This document shows, piece by piece, positions 8,444-16,886 of a DNA stretch of 23,147 bases. Position 1 is the first letter of the stretch; every line of letters begins with the position of its first letter. Source of the DNA: Lachnoclostridium sp. UBA6558 (GTDB taxonomy: Bacteria; Bacillota; Clostridia; Lachnospirales; Lachnospiraceae); NCBI GenBank assembly GCA_002434335.1, contig DJJW01000064.1, positions 77,253 through 100,399 of the forward strand, given 5' to 3'. The position numbers and the translations under genes are program-made. The notes below the pieces were generated by a model. The model was not told the DNA's origin. It saw nothing but the letters and a program-made list of their open reading frames with translations, and searched no databases.

Positions 8444-10090
8444 ATGTTATTAATCAAAAGATTTAGAAGAGTATTGGGAGTTTTGTGTGTAGCTGCCATG
8501 GTGACCGGCTCTTTGGTTGCCTGTGGAAGTAAAACCCCGTCAGACAATGGAAACACCTCTAACGGCGCAGAAGGGGCTGCGGCAGAAGAGGTAACTTTCC
8601 CATTAACAGAAAGTTATAAATTTTCCATTATGACAAGAGTTGCTTCTGATTCAGAACAGGATTTCAGTAAAAAAGCGCTGGTTCAGAGAATGCAGGAAGT
8701 TACTAACGTAACTGCTGACTATCAGGCGATTCCGGATGAACAGTTTAATGATAAATTTAAACTGGCACTTTCCAAGAAAGATATGCCGGACGTAGTTACC
8801 AAGATGTATATTAAGCCTTACGATATTTTAGGTTATGCAAACAAAGGTGTCTTCATTCCGTTGGAAGATTATATCGATAAGAACATGCCCAACTTTAAGA
8901 AGGTACTGGAAGCAAGGCCGGAAGTACGTGCTGCTATCACATCCGCTGACGGGCATATTTATACCTTGCCTTTTGTAAATGAATGGTCTAAGAACAGCAA
9001 GGAAAATATTAATGTTATCGGTGCAATCCCTTATATTAACAAATCCTGGTTAGACCAATTAGGACTTGAAATGCCAACTACAACCGATGAACTAAAAGCA
9101 GTATTAGAGGCATTTGCGAGAGATATTAAAGATGAAAATGGAAATGTTATCCCGATGTCTTTCCGTATCAATCAGGTTAACCAGGACCCTGGAATCAGCC
9201 TAGGTTCTTTCGGAAGTGGTGATAACATGGACCACTATATGGTATCTAATGATAAAAAAGTATTTTATTCACTGGCTCAGGATGATGCGAGAAAAGGTCT
9301 GGAATGGCTGCATGAACTGTATTCAGATGGTTTGATTGACCCTGAAATTTTCTCTCAGGATGCATCCACCTATTCAGCCAAAGTTTCTACCGGACGTGTG
9401 GGCTTATTCTATGACTGGGCAGTAGGTCTCGCTGGTGATTATACAGACGAATACGTGGCATTGCCACCGTTGGCTGGTCCTGACGGAATCGTAAATGTAC
9501 CCCGTCAGAACTACTACAGTTTTGATATGGGTGTTACAGCTGTTACAAGTGCATGTGAAAAACCTTCTGTTGTATTGGCATACTTGGATCAGTATTTTGA
9601 ACCTTCTATGTCTATTCAGAATTGCAACGGTACTTATGATGATCCAAACTATACAAATGTATTCACAAAAGGCGACGACGGCATGTTAAAATGGACTAAG
9701 GAGGGATTAGAAGACAGTAAAGTTCGCGGTGACCAAAACTTATATGACTGTTTTGCAATCCTGTCTGATTATTACGGAGTATACGTAGACAAAATGCTGG
9801 ATTCCGATGCGCTTCGACTGAATCTGATCAGTACGGTATATTCTCCTTCTATTACTAGCAATTATAATTATCCGGCTGCATTTATGGAACAATCTGATAT
9901 CACAAGAATTGCAGAAATTGAAACAGACTTAAAGACTTATGCAGAACAAACAAAAGCAAGTATCGTAAAAGACGGTATTACCGATGAAACCTGGGAAGCT
10001 TATCTTGCAAAACTGGATGAAATGGGACTAAAAGAATTAATTGAACTAAAACAGAAAGGTTTCGATATGTTTTATGAACTGACTAACTAA
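8444..10090 (+). CDS. Sugar ABC transporter substrate-binding lipoprotein, LplA/YtcQ type
   Basis: A 548-residue lipoprotein that should capture the sugar outside the cell and deliver it to the two permeases. The start at 8444 has AGGAGG 8-9 bp upstream; an in-frame ATG at 8402 lies inside the hairpin and would put 14 extra residues before the signal peptide. The signal peptide is basic (KRFRR) then hydrophobic, ending in the lipobox LVAC with Cys27 as the lipidated residue. A low-complexity Ser/Asn/Gly/Ala linker follows (about 28-50). The mature domain has the features of solute-binding family 1: repeated Trp/Tyr-rich segments, and DMPDVVTKMYIKPYDILGYA followed by PLEDYIDKNMP. The length suits an oligosaccharide binder of the LplA class. 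A weak terminator-like hairpin follows. Confidence 0.93.
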   Translation: MLLIKRFRRVLGVLCVAAMVTGSLVACGSKTPSDNGNTSNGAEGAAAEEVTFPLTESYKFSIMTRVASDSEQDFSKKALVQRMQEVTNVTADYQAIPDEQFNDKFKLALSKKDMPDVVTKMYIKPYDILGYANKGVFIPLEDYIDKNMPNFKKVLEARPEVRAAITSADGHIYTLPFVNEWSKNSKENINVIGAIPYINKSWLDQLGLEMPTTTDELKAVLEAFARDIKDENGNVIPMSFRINQVNQDPGISLGSFGSGDNMDHYMVSNDKKVFYSLAQDDARKGLEWLHELYSDGLIDPEIFSQDASTYSAKVSTGRVGLFYDWAVGLAGDYTDEYVALPPLAGPDGIVNVPRQNYYSFDMGVTAVTSACEKPSVVLAYLDQYFEPSMSIQNCNGTYDDPNYTNVFTKGDDGMLKWTKEGLEDSKVRGDQNLYDCFAILSDYYGVYVDKMLDSDALRLNLISTVYSPSITSNYNYPAAFMEQSDITRIAEIETDLKTYAEQTKASIVKDGITDETWEAYLAKLDEMGLKELIELKQKGFDMFYELTN

Positions 10091-10210
10091 GGTAATTATA
10101 TAAATGGAACTGTGTAGCAGCAAAATAGTAAAAATATTATTTATATAAACAGAAGAAATAGACAAAAACATAGATAGTTAGTAAAACAGCAATTGAATAA
10201 TCATAAAATA

Positions 10211-10241
10211 AAGGGTCCGGGCCTAGGGGTCCGGACTTTTC
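10211..10241 (+). terminator. Weak terminator or attenuator hairpin after the binding-protein gene
   Basis: GGGTCCGG pairs with CCGGACTT (core GTCCGG/CCGGAC, extended by G-U pairs) and is followed by only four T. It lies between the binding-protein gene and the first glycosidase gene. Partial read-through would give more transporter than enzyme mRNA. Confidence 0.6.
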
Positions 10242-10263
10242 TAACAGAAAAGGAGACAAGATT

Positions 10264-11691
10264 ATGGATTTATTTTATACCCCTGAATATGCGAAAACTG
10301 GTGATGTAATTCCATTTTATAATGAAGATCTTAAGCAGTTTGATCATTATTACTTAAAAAATTGGAATCCGGATGCACCAAAAGATAAAATTATATACGG
10401 TTGGCATCGAATTACAACCACAGATAATCGTAAATTTGTTGAAATCCCTACAAAAATTCATGGAGGGACCGGTTCCGTAATTAAAGTAAATGGCCTGTAC
10501 CATATGTTTTATTGCACATTTGACCAAGACCCCCCTGCACAGTGGGTCAGACATGCAACCAGTACAGATCTGACCGATTGGGAGGACCTTCCGGAAGAAA
10601 AATTCGGCCCAGATGGTTTGATTTACAAAATGTCTGACTGGAGAGATCCTTTTGTATTCTGGAATGAAGAAGAAAATCAGTGGTGGATGCTCCTGGCGGC
10701 AAGAGAAAATGCACCAACTGAAAGAAATGGCTGTGTAGCTCTTTGCGTATCCGAGGATCTGTCTCATTGGGAATATAGAAAACCGCTATACGCACCACGC
10801 CTGAACCAGGCAGCTAATGAATGCCCGGATTTATTTAAAATGGGAGATTGGTATTATCTGGTATATTCAAACTATACAGACGGATTCTGCACCTATTACC
10901 GGATGAGCCGTTCTTTAAACGGTCCATGGATTCGTCCTGAGGTGGATACTTTTGACGGCAGAGCTTTTTATGCGGCCAAAACCGGTTTTGACGGTAAAGA
11001 TCATTATGTTTACGGCTGGAATCCCACCAGAGGTGAAAATGGATGGGAATTTGACCCAGGAAAAGACTTTGGTAAGGATTATAAAACATGGAACTGGGGC
11101 GGCTCCATTGTAGTGCATAAAATTATCCAGCACGAAGACGGCACACTGGGAGTATGCCCGGTTGACAGTGTGGCAAATGCCTTTAGCAAAATGAAAAATT
11201 CTGGTTTGCTTTCTTTAACCGGAAACTGGAAAATAGATGAAAATGCAGCAGTCTGCGAATCCCTGGATGGTTATTCCTCCGCTATTGGTGGTAAAATTCC
11301 GGAATTATGCCGTGTAAAGGCCAAATTAAAGTATAGCGGAAATCCAACCCGGTTCGGTATTGCCTTACAGGTGGATGATACGTATGCCCAGGGATATTAT
11401 CTGATGTTCGAACCCTGGTACAACCGTATCCAGTTTCGTTCAGGGTTGCGGATGTATGAACAGGGAGGACAGATGTTTCCTTATGCGGTTGAAATGGAAC
11501 GTCCCCTTAAACTGGAAGCCGGTAAAGAATATGATCTTGAAATCTATATCCAGGGAACTCTGGCAGTTCTTTATGTCAATAATGACCTGGCCTTTGGTTT
11601 CCGTATGTACAATGAAAAAGACCGTCAGTTAGGGTTCTTTGTATCAGAAGGGACACTGGAAGTGAAGGATGTAACAATTGAAGAAGAATAA
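10264..11691 (+). CDS. Divergent GH32-like (clan GH-J) glycosidase
   Basis: A 475-residue cytoplasmic protein with a five-bladed-propeller signature of clan GH-J and a C-terminal beta-sandwich (about 320-475). The usual N-terminal WMNDPNG motif is missing. At the same place it has TGDVIPFYNED, where Asp14 is the best candidate nucleophile; I recall GDV-I/M-PFY as the start of a GH32-related subgroup in Firmicutes. The transition-state stabiliser is clear in WRDPFVFW (Asp128), and the acid/base in NECPDLF (Glu186). It lacks a signal peptide. AGGAG lies 8 bp before the ATG. The next gene, GH172, starts 28 bp after its stop, so they are co-transcribed. It probably cleaves a fructofuranoside, but the altered nucleophile motif leaves linkage and even activity open. 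Confidence 0.8.
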   Translation: MDLFYTPEYAKTGDVIPFYNEDLKQFDHYYLKNWNPDAPKDKIIYGWHRITTTDNRKFVEIPTKIHGGTGSVIKVNGLYHMFYCTFDQDPPAQWVRHATSTDLTDWEDLPEEKFGPDGLIYKMSDWRDPFVFWNEEENQWWMLLAARENAPTERNGCVALCVSEDLSHWEYRKPLYAPRLNQAANECPDLFKMGDWYYLVYSNYTDGFCTYYRMSRSLNGPWIRPEVDTFDGRAFYAAKTGFDGKDHYVYGWNPTRGENGWEFDPGKDFGKDYKTWNWGGSIVVHKIIQHEDGTLGVCPVDSVANAFSKMKNSGLLSLTGNWKIDENAAVCESLDGYSSAIGGKIPELCRVKAKLKYSGNPTRFGIALQVDDTYAQGYYLMFEPWYNRIQFRSGLRMYEQGGQMFPYAVEMERPLKLEAGKEYDLEIYIQGTLAVLYVNNDLAFGFRMYNEKDRQLGFFVSEGTLEVKDVTIEEE

Positions 11692-11719
11692 GAAATAAGA
11701 ATGTAAGGAGGACATATCA

Positions 11720-12820
11720 ATGTTTTATAACAGTATGGCTACATTACCGATTTTAAAAAGTGGAAAAAGCAGAACCATTAACTGGGAAAACAGCACAGGA
11801 GAAAAGGGGAAGGGGGGAATGGCTGCCAGTGCTCTGGGACCTGAGCGGAAAGGTTCCCCCTGTATTCCCAAACTATCAGCAGGAGAGACAGTTACACTGG
11901 CAGAAATGGACGGGCCCGGTGTTATCCAGCACATCTGGATTACCGTAACCGACCGTACCAGTGACCGTAACCGCTATGTGTTGAGAGACCTGGTGCTGCG
12001 TATGTATTGGGACGGGGAAGAGGCACCTTCTGTGGAAAGCCCCCTGGGAGACTTCTTTTGCTGCGGCTTCGGTGTTTCCTATCCGGTTAATTCCATGCCT
12101 ATTGTGGTAAACCCGACCAGGGGATTTAACTGCTATTTCCCCATGCCTTTCGGAAAGAAAGCAAAGATCACCATTGAAAACCAGAATGATGAAGACATCG
12201 GTGCATTCTTTTATCAGGTGGATTATTGTCTGTATGATGAACTTCCGGAAAATACCGGATATTTTCATGCACAATGGAAAAGACAGCGTCTTACCGAAAA
12301 GGGAGTGGACTATGTAATACTGGATGGGGTAAAAGGAAAAGGGAAGTACGTAGGAACCTATATGGCACTGACAACCCTGGAGCGGTACTGGTATGGTGAA
12401 GGAGAAGTAAAATTCTATCTGGATGGTGATGAAAAATATCCTACTATCTGCGGAACCGGAACAGAGGATTATTTCGGAGGAGCCTGGAGTTTCGCAACCC
12501 AGGAAAGTGGCAGAACGGTAGAAAATACCTATTGCACACCTTTTATGGGATATCCTTATTATTCCCATCACGATAACTTTATCCATAATGATTACCATAA
12601 TGATGATCAGATGCCCCAGAGAAGCTTCTACCGGTGGCATGTAATGGATCCTGTTATTTTTGAGGAGGATTTAAAAGTGACAATCCAGCAGATTGGAGTT
12701 TACCACGGCGGCTTATTTGAAAGACAGGATGATGTGGCAACCGTAGCTTACTGGTACCAGACTGAACCCCATGTACCCTTTAGTACACTAATGGAGCGAA
12801 AAGAACGCTGGCCAAGATAA
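11720..12820 (+). CDS. GH172 (DUF2961) glycosidase, candidate alpha-D-fructofuranosidase
   Basis: A 366-residue cytoplasmic protein of the DUF2961 family, now GH172. Conserved segments are DGPGVIQHIWITV, the LRDLVLRMYWDGE block, ESPLGDFF, FNCYFPMPF, and GTGTEDYFGGAW, whose Glu249 is a likely catalytic residue. YRWHVMDPVIF closes the conserved core. Established members of this family include a difructose dianhydride I synthase/hydrolase from Bifidobacterium and D-arabinofuranosidases, so both fructoside and arabinoside substrates are known. Here the gene lies between two GH32-type genes and ahead of a fructokinase, which favours alpha-D-fructofuranosides; that is inference. The length is near the single-domain size of the family. 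AAGGAGG stands 8-10 bp before the ATG. No signal peptide, so its substrate must be imported. Confidence 0.88.
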   Translation: MFYNSMATLPILKSGKSRTINWENSTGEKGKGGMAASALGPERKGSPCIPKLSAGETVTLAEMDGPGVIQHIWITVTDRTSDRNRYVLRDLVLRMYWDGEEAPSVESPLGDFFCCGFGVSYPVNSMPIVVNPTRGFNCYFPMPFGKKAKITIENQNDEDIGAFFYQVDYCLYDELPENTGYFHAQWKRQRLTEKGVDYVILDGVKGKGKYVGTYMALTTLERYWYGEGEVKFYLDGDEKYPTICGTGTEDYFGGAWSFATQESGRTVENTYCTPFMGYPYYSHHDNFIHNDYHNDDQMPQRSFYRWHVMDPVIFEEDLKVTIQQIGVYHGGLFERQDDVATVAYWYQTEPHVPFSTLMERKERWPR

Positions 12821-12897
12821 AGATATGTTATCGTAATAAATGGACGGTAAAAGACAGAAGACAACAGATAATGAAGAACAGAAAGGCAGATGAGGGA

Positions 12898-14364
12898 ATG
12901 AGCGAAATGTTGGAAAAAGCAAGAAGATATGAAAGTAATAGTTTAAAAGAAACTCCGGAGGGACAGAAACCGTCCTTTCATGTAAGTGCACCGGTTGGCT
13001 GGATCAACGATCCTAACGGTTTTTCCATGTACAAAGGAGAATATCATTTATTTTACCAATATCATCCCTATAAAACTTTATGGGGACCCATGCACTGGGG
13101 ACACAGCAAATCAAAAGATTTTATAAAGTGGGAGCAGCTGCCCTGCGCTTTAGCACCGGATACTGTATATGACGGGCAGGGATGTTTTTCCGGCAGCGCA
13201 GTGGAACATGACGGAAAGCATATACTTATGTATACCGGTGTACTGGATAAAGTACAGGAAGACGGTTCCAGGTTATTAAGGCAGACACAGTGTATTGCCA
13301 TAGGAGATGGAGTAAATTATGAAAAACTGGATAATAATCCGGTAATCACCAGTGATTTTTTGCCGGAAGGAAGCAGCAGAGAAGACTTCAGAGATCCCAA
13401 AATCTGGATAGAGGGAGAAGATTTTTATTCAGTGATTGGAAGCAGGAGTGAAGAGACCGGCGGACAGATAGCATTATTTACCTCCAAAGATGCAAAGGAC
13501 TGGAAGTTTGCAGGTATCATAGAGGAAAGCCGAAATGAATACGGAAAGATGTGGGAATGCCCGGATTTCTTTCACATAGACGGCAAACAGGTATTGCTCC
13601 TATCACCTACTGAAATGATGGCAGATGGTAAGGAATTTCATAATGGTAACAATACCATGTATATCCTTGGAGCTTATGACAAAGGGAACCATAAGCTAAT
13701 CAGAGAACGTGCAGCAGCCATTGATCATGGACTGGATTTCTATGCACCCCAGACACTGGAAACCGCAGATGGCAGAAGAATCATGGTTGCCTGGATGCAG
13801 AGCTGGGATAATTATATTACACCGCCATCCTTTCAGTGGTCCGGCCTTATGACGGTTCCGAGGGAACTGCATGTGAAAAACGGTTTATTGTACCAGAATC
13901 CGGTAAGAGAATTGGAAAATTATTATCAGAATGAAGTAAAATATGATGCCTTAACCATACATGGGGAAAAAGAACCGGCAGGTATAAAGAGCAGACAGTT
14001 TGACCTGACAGTGGAGGTGGAAGCTGGCGATTATGAAGAGTTTGCTGTCCGCTTTGCAGCAGATGATAAATATTATTCTGCGCTGCAATATAATCCCAAA
14101 GCAAATACAGTGACTTTTGATCGTACTTATTCCGGTCTGAGAAAGGATATTCTGCACAAACGTTCCATAAATGTAAAAGAACAGAACGGTAAAATCAAAC
14201 TCCGTATACTAATGGATAAATATACAGTGGAAGTTTTCGTTAACGATGGAGAACAGGCAATAACTTCTCTGATTTATACTTCTTTGGAAGCAGACAGTAT
14301 CCGTTTTCTAAGCAAAGGTGAAATTAAATGCAGCATAGTTAAATATGATGTTGTAGTAAAATAG
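12898..14364 (+). CDS. GH32 beta-fructofuranosidase (sucrose/fructan hydrolase)
   Basis: A canonical cytoplasmic GH32 of about 488 residues that should release fructose from sucrose, sucrose 6-phosphate or short fructans. In this numbering the motifs are GWINDPNGF with nucleophile Asp38, FSGSAV, FRDPK with Asp166, and WECPDFF with acid/base Glu220. The C-terminal beta-sandwich ends in the family motif VEVFVNDGE. The start is uncertain: ATG codons at 12871, 12898 and 12907 share the frame. I prefer 12898, or 12907, because AAAGG and GAGGG are suitably spaced before them and relatives begin about 30 residues before the nucleophile motif; 12871 has no clear site. It follows GH172 after about 80 bp and is followed by a hairpin. 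Lack of a PTS gene and presence of an ABC importer favour non-phosphorylated substrates. Confidence 0.93.
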   Translation: MSEMLEKARRYESNSLKETPEGQKPSFHVSAPVGWINDPNGFSMYKGEYHLFYQYHPYKTLWGPMHWGHSKSKDFIKWEQLPCALAPDTVYDGQGCFSGSAVEHDGKHILMYTGVLDKVQEDGSRLLRQTQCIAIGDGVNYEKLDNNPVITSDFLPEGSSREDFRDPKIWIEGEDFYSVIGSRSEETGGQIALFTSKDAKDWKFAGIIEESRNEYGKMWECPDFFHIDGKQVLLLSPTEMMADGKEFHNGNNTMYILGAYDKGNHKLIRERAAAIDHGLDFYAPQTLETADGRRIMVAWMQSWDNYITPPSFQWSGLMTVPRELHVKNGLLYQNPVRELENYYQNEVKYDALTIHGEKEPAGIKSRQFDLTVEVEAGDYEEFAVRFAADDKYYSALQYNPKANTVTFDRTYSGLRKDILHKRSINVKEQNGKIKLRILMDKYTVEVFVNDGEQAITSLIYTSLEADSIRFLSKGEIKCSIVKYDVVVK

Positions 14365-14370
14365 ATAAAG

Positions 14371-14434
14371 GCCGCACTGGGAAATAAGACCGGGTAAGAC
14401 GGTTTAAATTTCTTAGTGCGGCTATGTAGTTTTA
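14371..14434 (+). terminator. Strong hairpin after the GH32 gene
   Basis: GCCGCACTGGGAAAT (14371-14385) pairs over 15 bp with ATTTCTTAGTGCGGC (14408-14422), using two adjacent G-U pairs. It begins 7 bp after the GH32 stop. Only four T follow, so it may be a partial terminator that separates the fructokinase gene. Confidence 0.6.
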
Positions 14435-14455
14435 ATAAAAGACTGGTGGCGTACA

Positions 14456-14782
14456 ATGACGAAAGATATGACACAAGGAAATCCTATGAAGGTGATTTTC
14501 AACTTTTCACTTCCTATTCTTTAGGTGGGATTTTTCAGCAGATATATAATGTAACGGATCTTTAGTCGTAGGGATTTTTGTAGGGTCACGGGCTTTGGCA
14601 GCGGTAGGGGCATTATCGAACTGGTCGCTAAGGTAGGGCTTTCCATATTACTGGCAGGTTTTTTTGGCTATATTGGTATCTGGTATGCCGGACCAATCGG
14701 ATGGGTATTTGGAATAATGCCTTCCTTTATCTGGTTACACAGCGGAAAGTGGAAAAACTATGCGAATAAATCAGTCTGGTAA
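14456..14782 (+). pseudogene. MATE efflux pump remnant with internal deletion
   Basis: The beginning reads MTQGNPMKVIFNFSLPIL, the classic MATE N-terminus. After losing a base the frame continues GGIFQQIYNVTD, then after another shift LVVGIFVGSRALAAVGAL. The sequence then jumps to a MATE C-terminus: LLAGFFGYIGIWYAGPIGW, GIMPSFIW and SGKWKN, ending at a stop at 14780-14782. About 350 residues of the usual 450 are therefore missing, on top of at least two frameshifts. It lies between GH32 and fructokinase, where a pump has no obvious place in the pathway. It belongs to a different branch from the intact MATE at 18450-19823, so it is not a recent copy of that gene. Confidence 0.8.
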
Positions 14783-14894
14783 ATGGAAAAAGCGGAAGGG
14801 TAGCAAAGAATATTTTAAGAATAGAATTTAAAATATCAATAAACTGCTGAGGTAGTTTACCAGAACACTTTTATAGGAAAAGGAGATACATAAC

Positions 14895-15860
14895 ATGAAA
14901 AAATTTGATGTAGTATCACTCGGCGAGCTGTTGATTGATTTCACAGATAATGGAAAGAGTAACCAGGGTAATTCTTTATTTGAAGCGAATCCGGGTGGTG
15001 CTCCTTGCAATGTACTGGCCATGTTAAATAAATGGAACCGCAAGACTGCGTTTATCGGAAAAGTCGGTGAGGATATTTTCGGATTTCAATTAAAAGCTAC
15101 ATTAGAGAAAGTGGGAATCGACACTTCATACTTGATAATGGATAAGGAAGTACGAACTACACTGGCATTTGTACAGACGGTTAAAGACGGAGACCGGGAT
15201 TTTTCCTTTTACCGCAATCCGGGAGCAGATATGATGCTAACAGCAGATGAAGTACAGGATGAACTCGTTGCAGAAGCAAGAATTTTCCACTTCGGAACCC
15301 TTTCCATGACCCACGAAGGCGTACGGGAAGCAACCAAAAAGGCTATTACCTTGGCAAAAGATGGCGGAGCGGTAATTTCTTTTGACCCGAACCTACGCGA
15401 ACCTTTGTGGAAATCCCTAGGCGATGCGAAAACACAGATATCTTATGGGTTAACCCAGTGTGATGTATTAAAAATTTCCGACAATGAGCTTTTGTGGTTT
15501 ACAGGAGAAAAAGATTTTGATGCAGGTATTGCGTTAATCAGGAAAAATTATAATATTCTGCTTATCTTACTATCTCTGGGACGGGAGGGTAGCCGGGCTT
15601 ATTATAAAGATATATGTGTGGAGGCACCTCCTTTTCTGCAGGAGAACACCATTGATACAACCGGTGCCGGAGATACTTTTGGAGGAAACTGTTTAAATTA
15701 TATACTGGAATATGGACTTAATAACTTGGATGAAGAGAAATTAAAAGAGATGCTTACCTTTGCAAATGCAGCAGCATCTATTGTTACGACCAGGAAAGGC
15801 GCATTGAGCGTTATGCCAGAAGTAGATGAAGTAAAAGCATTTATTCAAAGGCGAAAATAG
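14895..15860 (+). CDS. PfkB-family fructokinase
   Basis: A 321-residue cytoplasmic sugar kinase that should phosphorylate fructose with ATP to fructose 6-phosphate, feeding glycolysis. The N-terminus has VSLGELLIDFTDNG and NPGGAPCNVLAML, the sugar-binding region of the ribokinase family. The C-terminal signature is DTTGAGDTFGGNCL with catalytic base Asp260. Segment SFDPNLREPLW is typical of bacterial fructokinases such as ScrK. AGGAG lies 9 bp before the ATG. It is preceded by the MATE remnant and a strong hairpin, so it may have its own promoter, but I could not identify one convincingly. Its place after two GH32-type genes supports fructose as the released sugar. Alternatives in this family (ribose, 2-keto-3-deoxygluconate) fit the context less well. 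Confidence 0.92.
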   Translation: MKKFDVVSLGELLIDFTDNGKSNQGNSLFEANPGGAPCNVLAMLNKWNRKTAFIGKVGEDIFGFQLKATLEKVGIDTSYLIMDKEVRTTLAFVQTVKDGDRDFSFYRNPGADMMLTADEVQDELVAEARIFHFGTLSMTHEGVREATKKAITLAKDGGAVISFDPNLREPLWKSLGDAKTQISYGLTQCDVLKISDNELLWFTGEKDFDAGIALIRKNYNILLILLSLGREGSRAYYKDICVEAPPFLQENTIDTTGAGDTFGGNCLNYILEYGLNNLDEEKLKEMLTFANAAASIVTTRKGALSVMPEVDEVKAFIQRRK

Positions 15861-15863
15861 AAT

Positions 15864-15902
15864 ACAGCGAAAAGATTTAGGTACTTTCTCCCTTTACGCT
15901 GT
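15864..15902. repeat. Hairpin at the fructokinase / mobile-remnant boundary
   Basis: ACAGCGAAAAG (15864-15874) pairs with CTTTACGCTGT (15892-15902) with one mismatch and a 17-base loop, starting 3 bp after the fructokinase stop. No T tract follows on the plus strand. It overlaps the end of the recombinase scrap, so it may be accidental. Confidence 0.4.
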
Positions 15903-15985
15903 CCACGCCGTCATTGATGGCAATATAGCGGACGTTGCGGCTGGGAAATAGAGTTCGGTGTACTGTTCCAGCAGTTCACTCAGGG
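15877..15985 (-). pseudogene. Large serine recombinase fragment
   Basis: The minus strand reads LLEQYTELYFP in one frame and FPSRNVRYIAINDGVDS in the next. This pattern is typical of the catalytic domain of transposon serine recombinases (Y-T-E-x-x-F-P ... V-R-Y-I-A-I-N-D-x-V-D-S). A few residues later it stops at 15877-15879. The catalytic serine region and the large C-terminal domain are absent. It abuts the small transposon-type remnant, in the gene order seen in mobilizable elements of Firmicutes. Confidence 0.65.
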
Positions 15986-16090
15986 TTTACCCTCTTTGGC
16001 GAAATGCTCGGAAACTTTGATACGGCTCTTTCCACAGACAAAATACTGCTCGCCGCTTTTGGTGGTCACAAGTTGTCCTGCAGTGAGGGC
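15980..16090 (-). pseudogene. Small transposon-type protein remnant
   Basis: The minus strand reads QLVTTKSGEQYFVCGKSR followed by IKVSEHFAKEGKP and a stop at 15980-15982. Losing the frame by one base gives LSELLEQ. The GKSRIKVSEHF-type segment resembles small proteins encoded beside serine recombinases on Firmicutes transposons, but I cannot name the family. It is fused without a start codon to the C-terminal part of the MobV remnant, so a deletion joined the two. Confidence 0.4.
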
Positions 16091-16800
16091 GGGGATACGG
16101 TCTACAAGACGCTGGATATTGTGAAGCTCACTTTCCAGCTTCTTGTTTTCCACTAATAAATCATAATGGTGACACGGTATTCTTTAAGCTGTCCGCTGAA
16201 ATTCTCCATCTGCAGGAATCACTTTTTCAGCAAGGAAAGGGCTTCCTCTATCTTCTTTCCGGCGTTTAACGGGGTGATACCGTCCAGCACCGTTTCAATG
16301 GCGGTTACCTGTTTGGAGAGCGAAACCGCCTGCTTGAATAACCGGGTGGGGATATGCTTCCGCCCTGTCTGAAACACACTTTCCCCGCGCTCCAAATCAG
16401 GATATGTTTTACCATGTGGGCATGAAAACGTCCTGCTATTTGGATAAGCTGGCGCGGTTGCCTAAAATCTCTTTTGCGGACAGGCGGTTGTCTCCGGACA
16501 GCGGGACAAAGGTCAGGTGCATGTGCGGCGTTCTTTCGTCCATGTGAACCACCATCGACACGATATTGTCCCGACCTACCCGCCCGATTAGGAAGTCAGC
16601 CGCACGCTGGAAAAAGGTCGCTGTTTCTTTTGGGAACTTGCCTTTGAAAAATTCCGGGCTAGCGGTGATCAGGGTACCCACAAACCGGGTGCTGTCCTTG
16701 CGGGTGCCGGCACCCGGCCTGTTCAATGCGGCTCTGAATAAAGTGGGAATAGCCGTGCGCGGTGCTATGATTTTGTCCTCCCTTCTGTGACGGTTAGAAG
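16091..16800 (-). pseudogene. MobV (Mob_Pre) relaxase remnant
   Basis: A plasmid/transposon mobilisation relaxase, which would nick DNA at oriT for transfer. The signature VVHMDERTPHMHLTFVP (plus positions about 16510-16555) is the MobV metal-binding motif III. Upstream on the minus strand are HFIQSRIEQAGCR in one frame and TRKDSTRFVGTLITASPEFF in another. Downstream are RLSAKEILGNRASLSK, then a TAG in place of the conserved Trp of WQD. After further shifts come YPDLERGES, TGRKHIPTRLFKQAV, LNAGKK, a TGA in place of another Trp, MENFSGQLKEYRVTI and ENKKLESELHNIQRLVDRIP. The N-terminal Arg/His region is missing. At least two nonsense changes and three frameshifts make it non-functional. The DNA is visibly more GC-rich than its surroundings, pointing to transfer from another host. 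Confidence 0.85.
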
Positions 16801-16886
16801 CCTGTTTTCCGGGGTGGGGGTACAAAGATACCACCCACCCCGGAACAGGCCTTGAAAATCCTTGAAATACTGGGCTTTTTCAGCCT

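Noticed and set aside
11876..12640. 254-codon minus-strand open frame inside the GH172 gene
   Set aside because: It has no ribosome binding site or recognisable motif and lies entirely opposite a well-supported gene, so it is a shadow.
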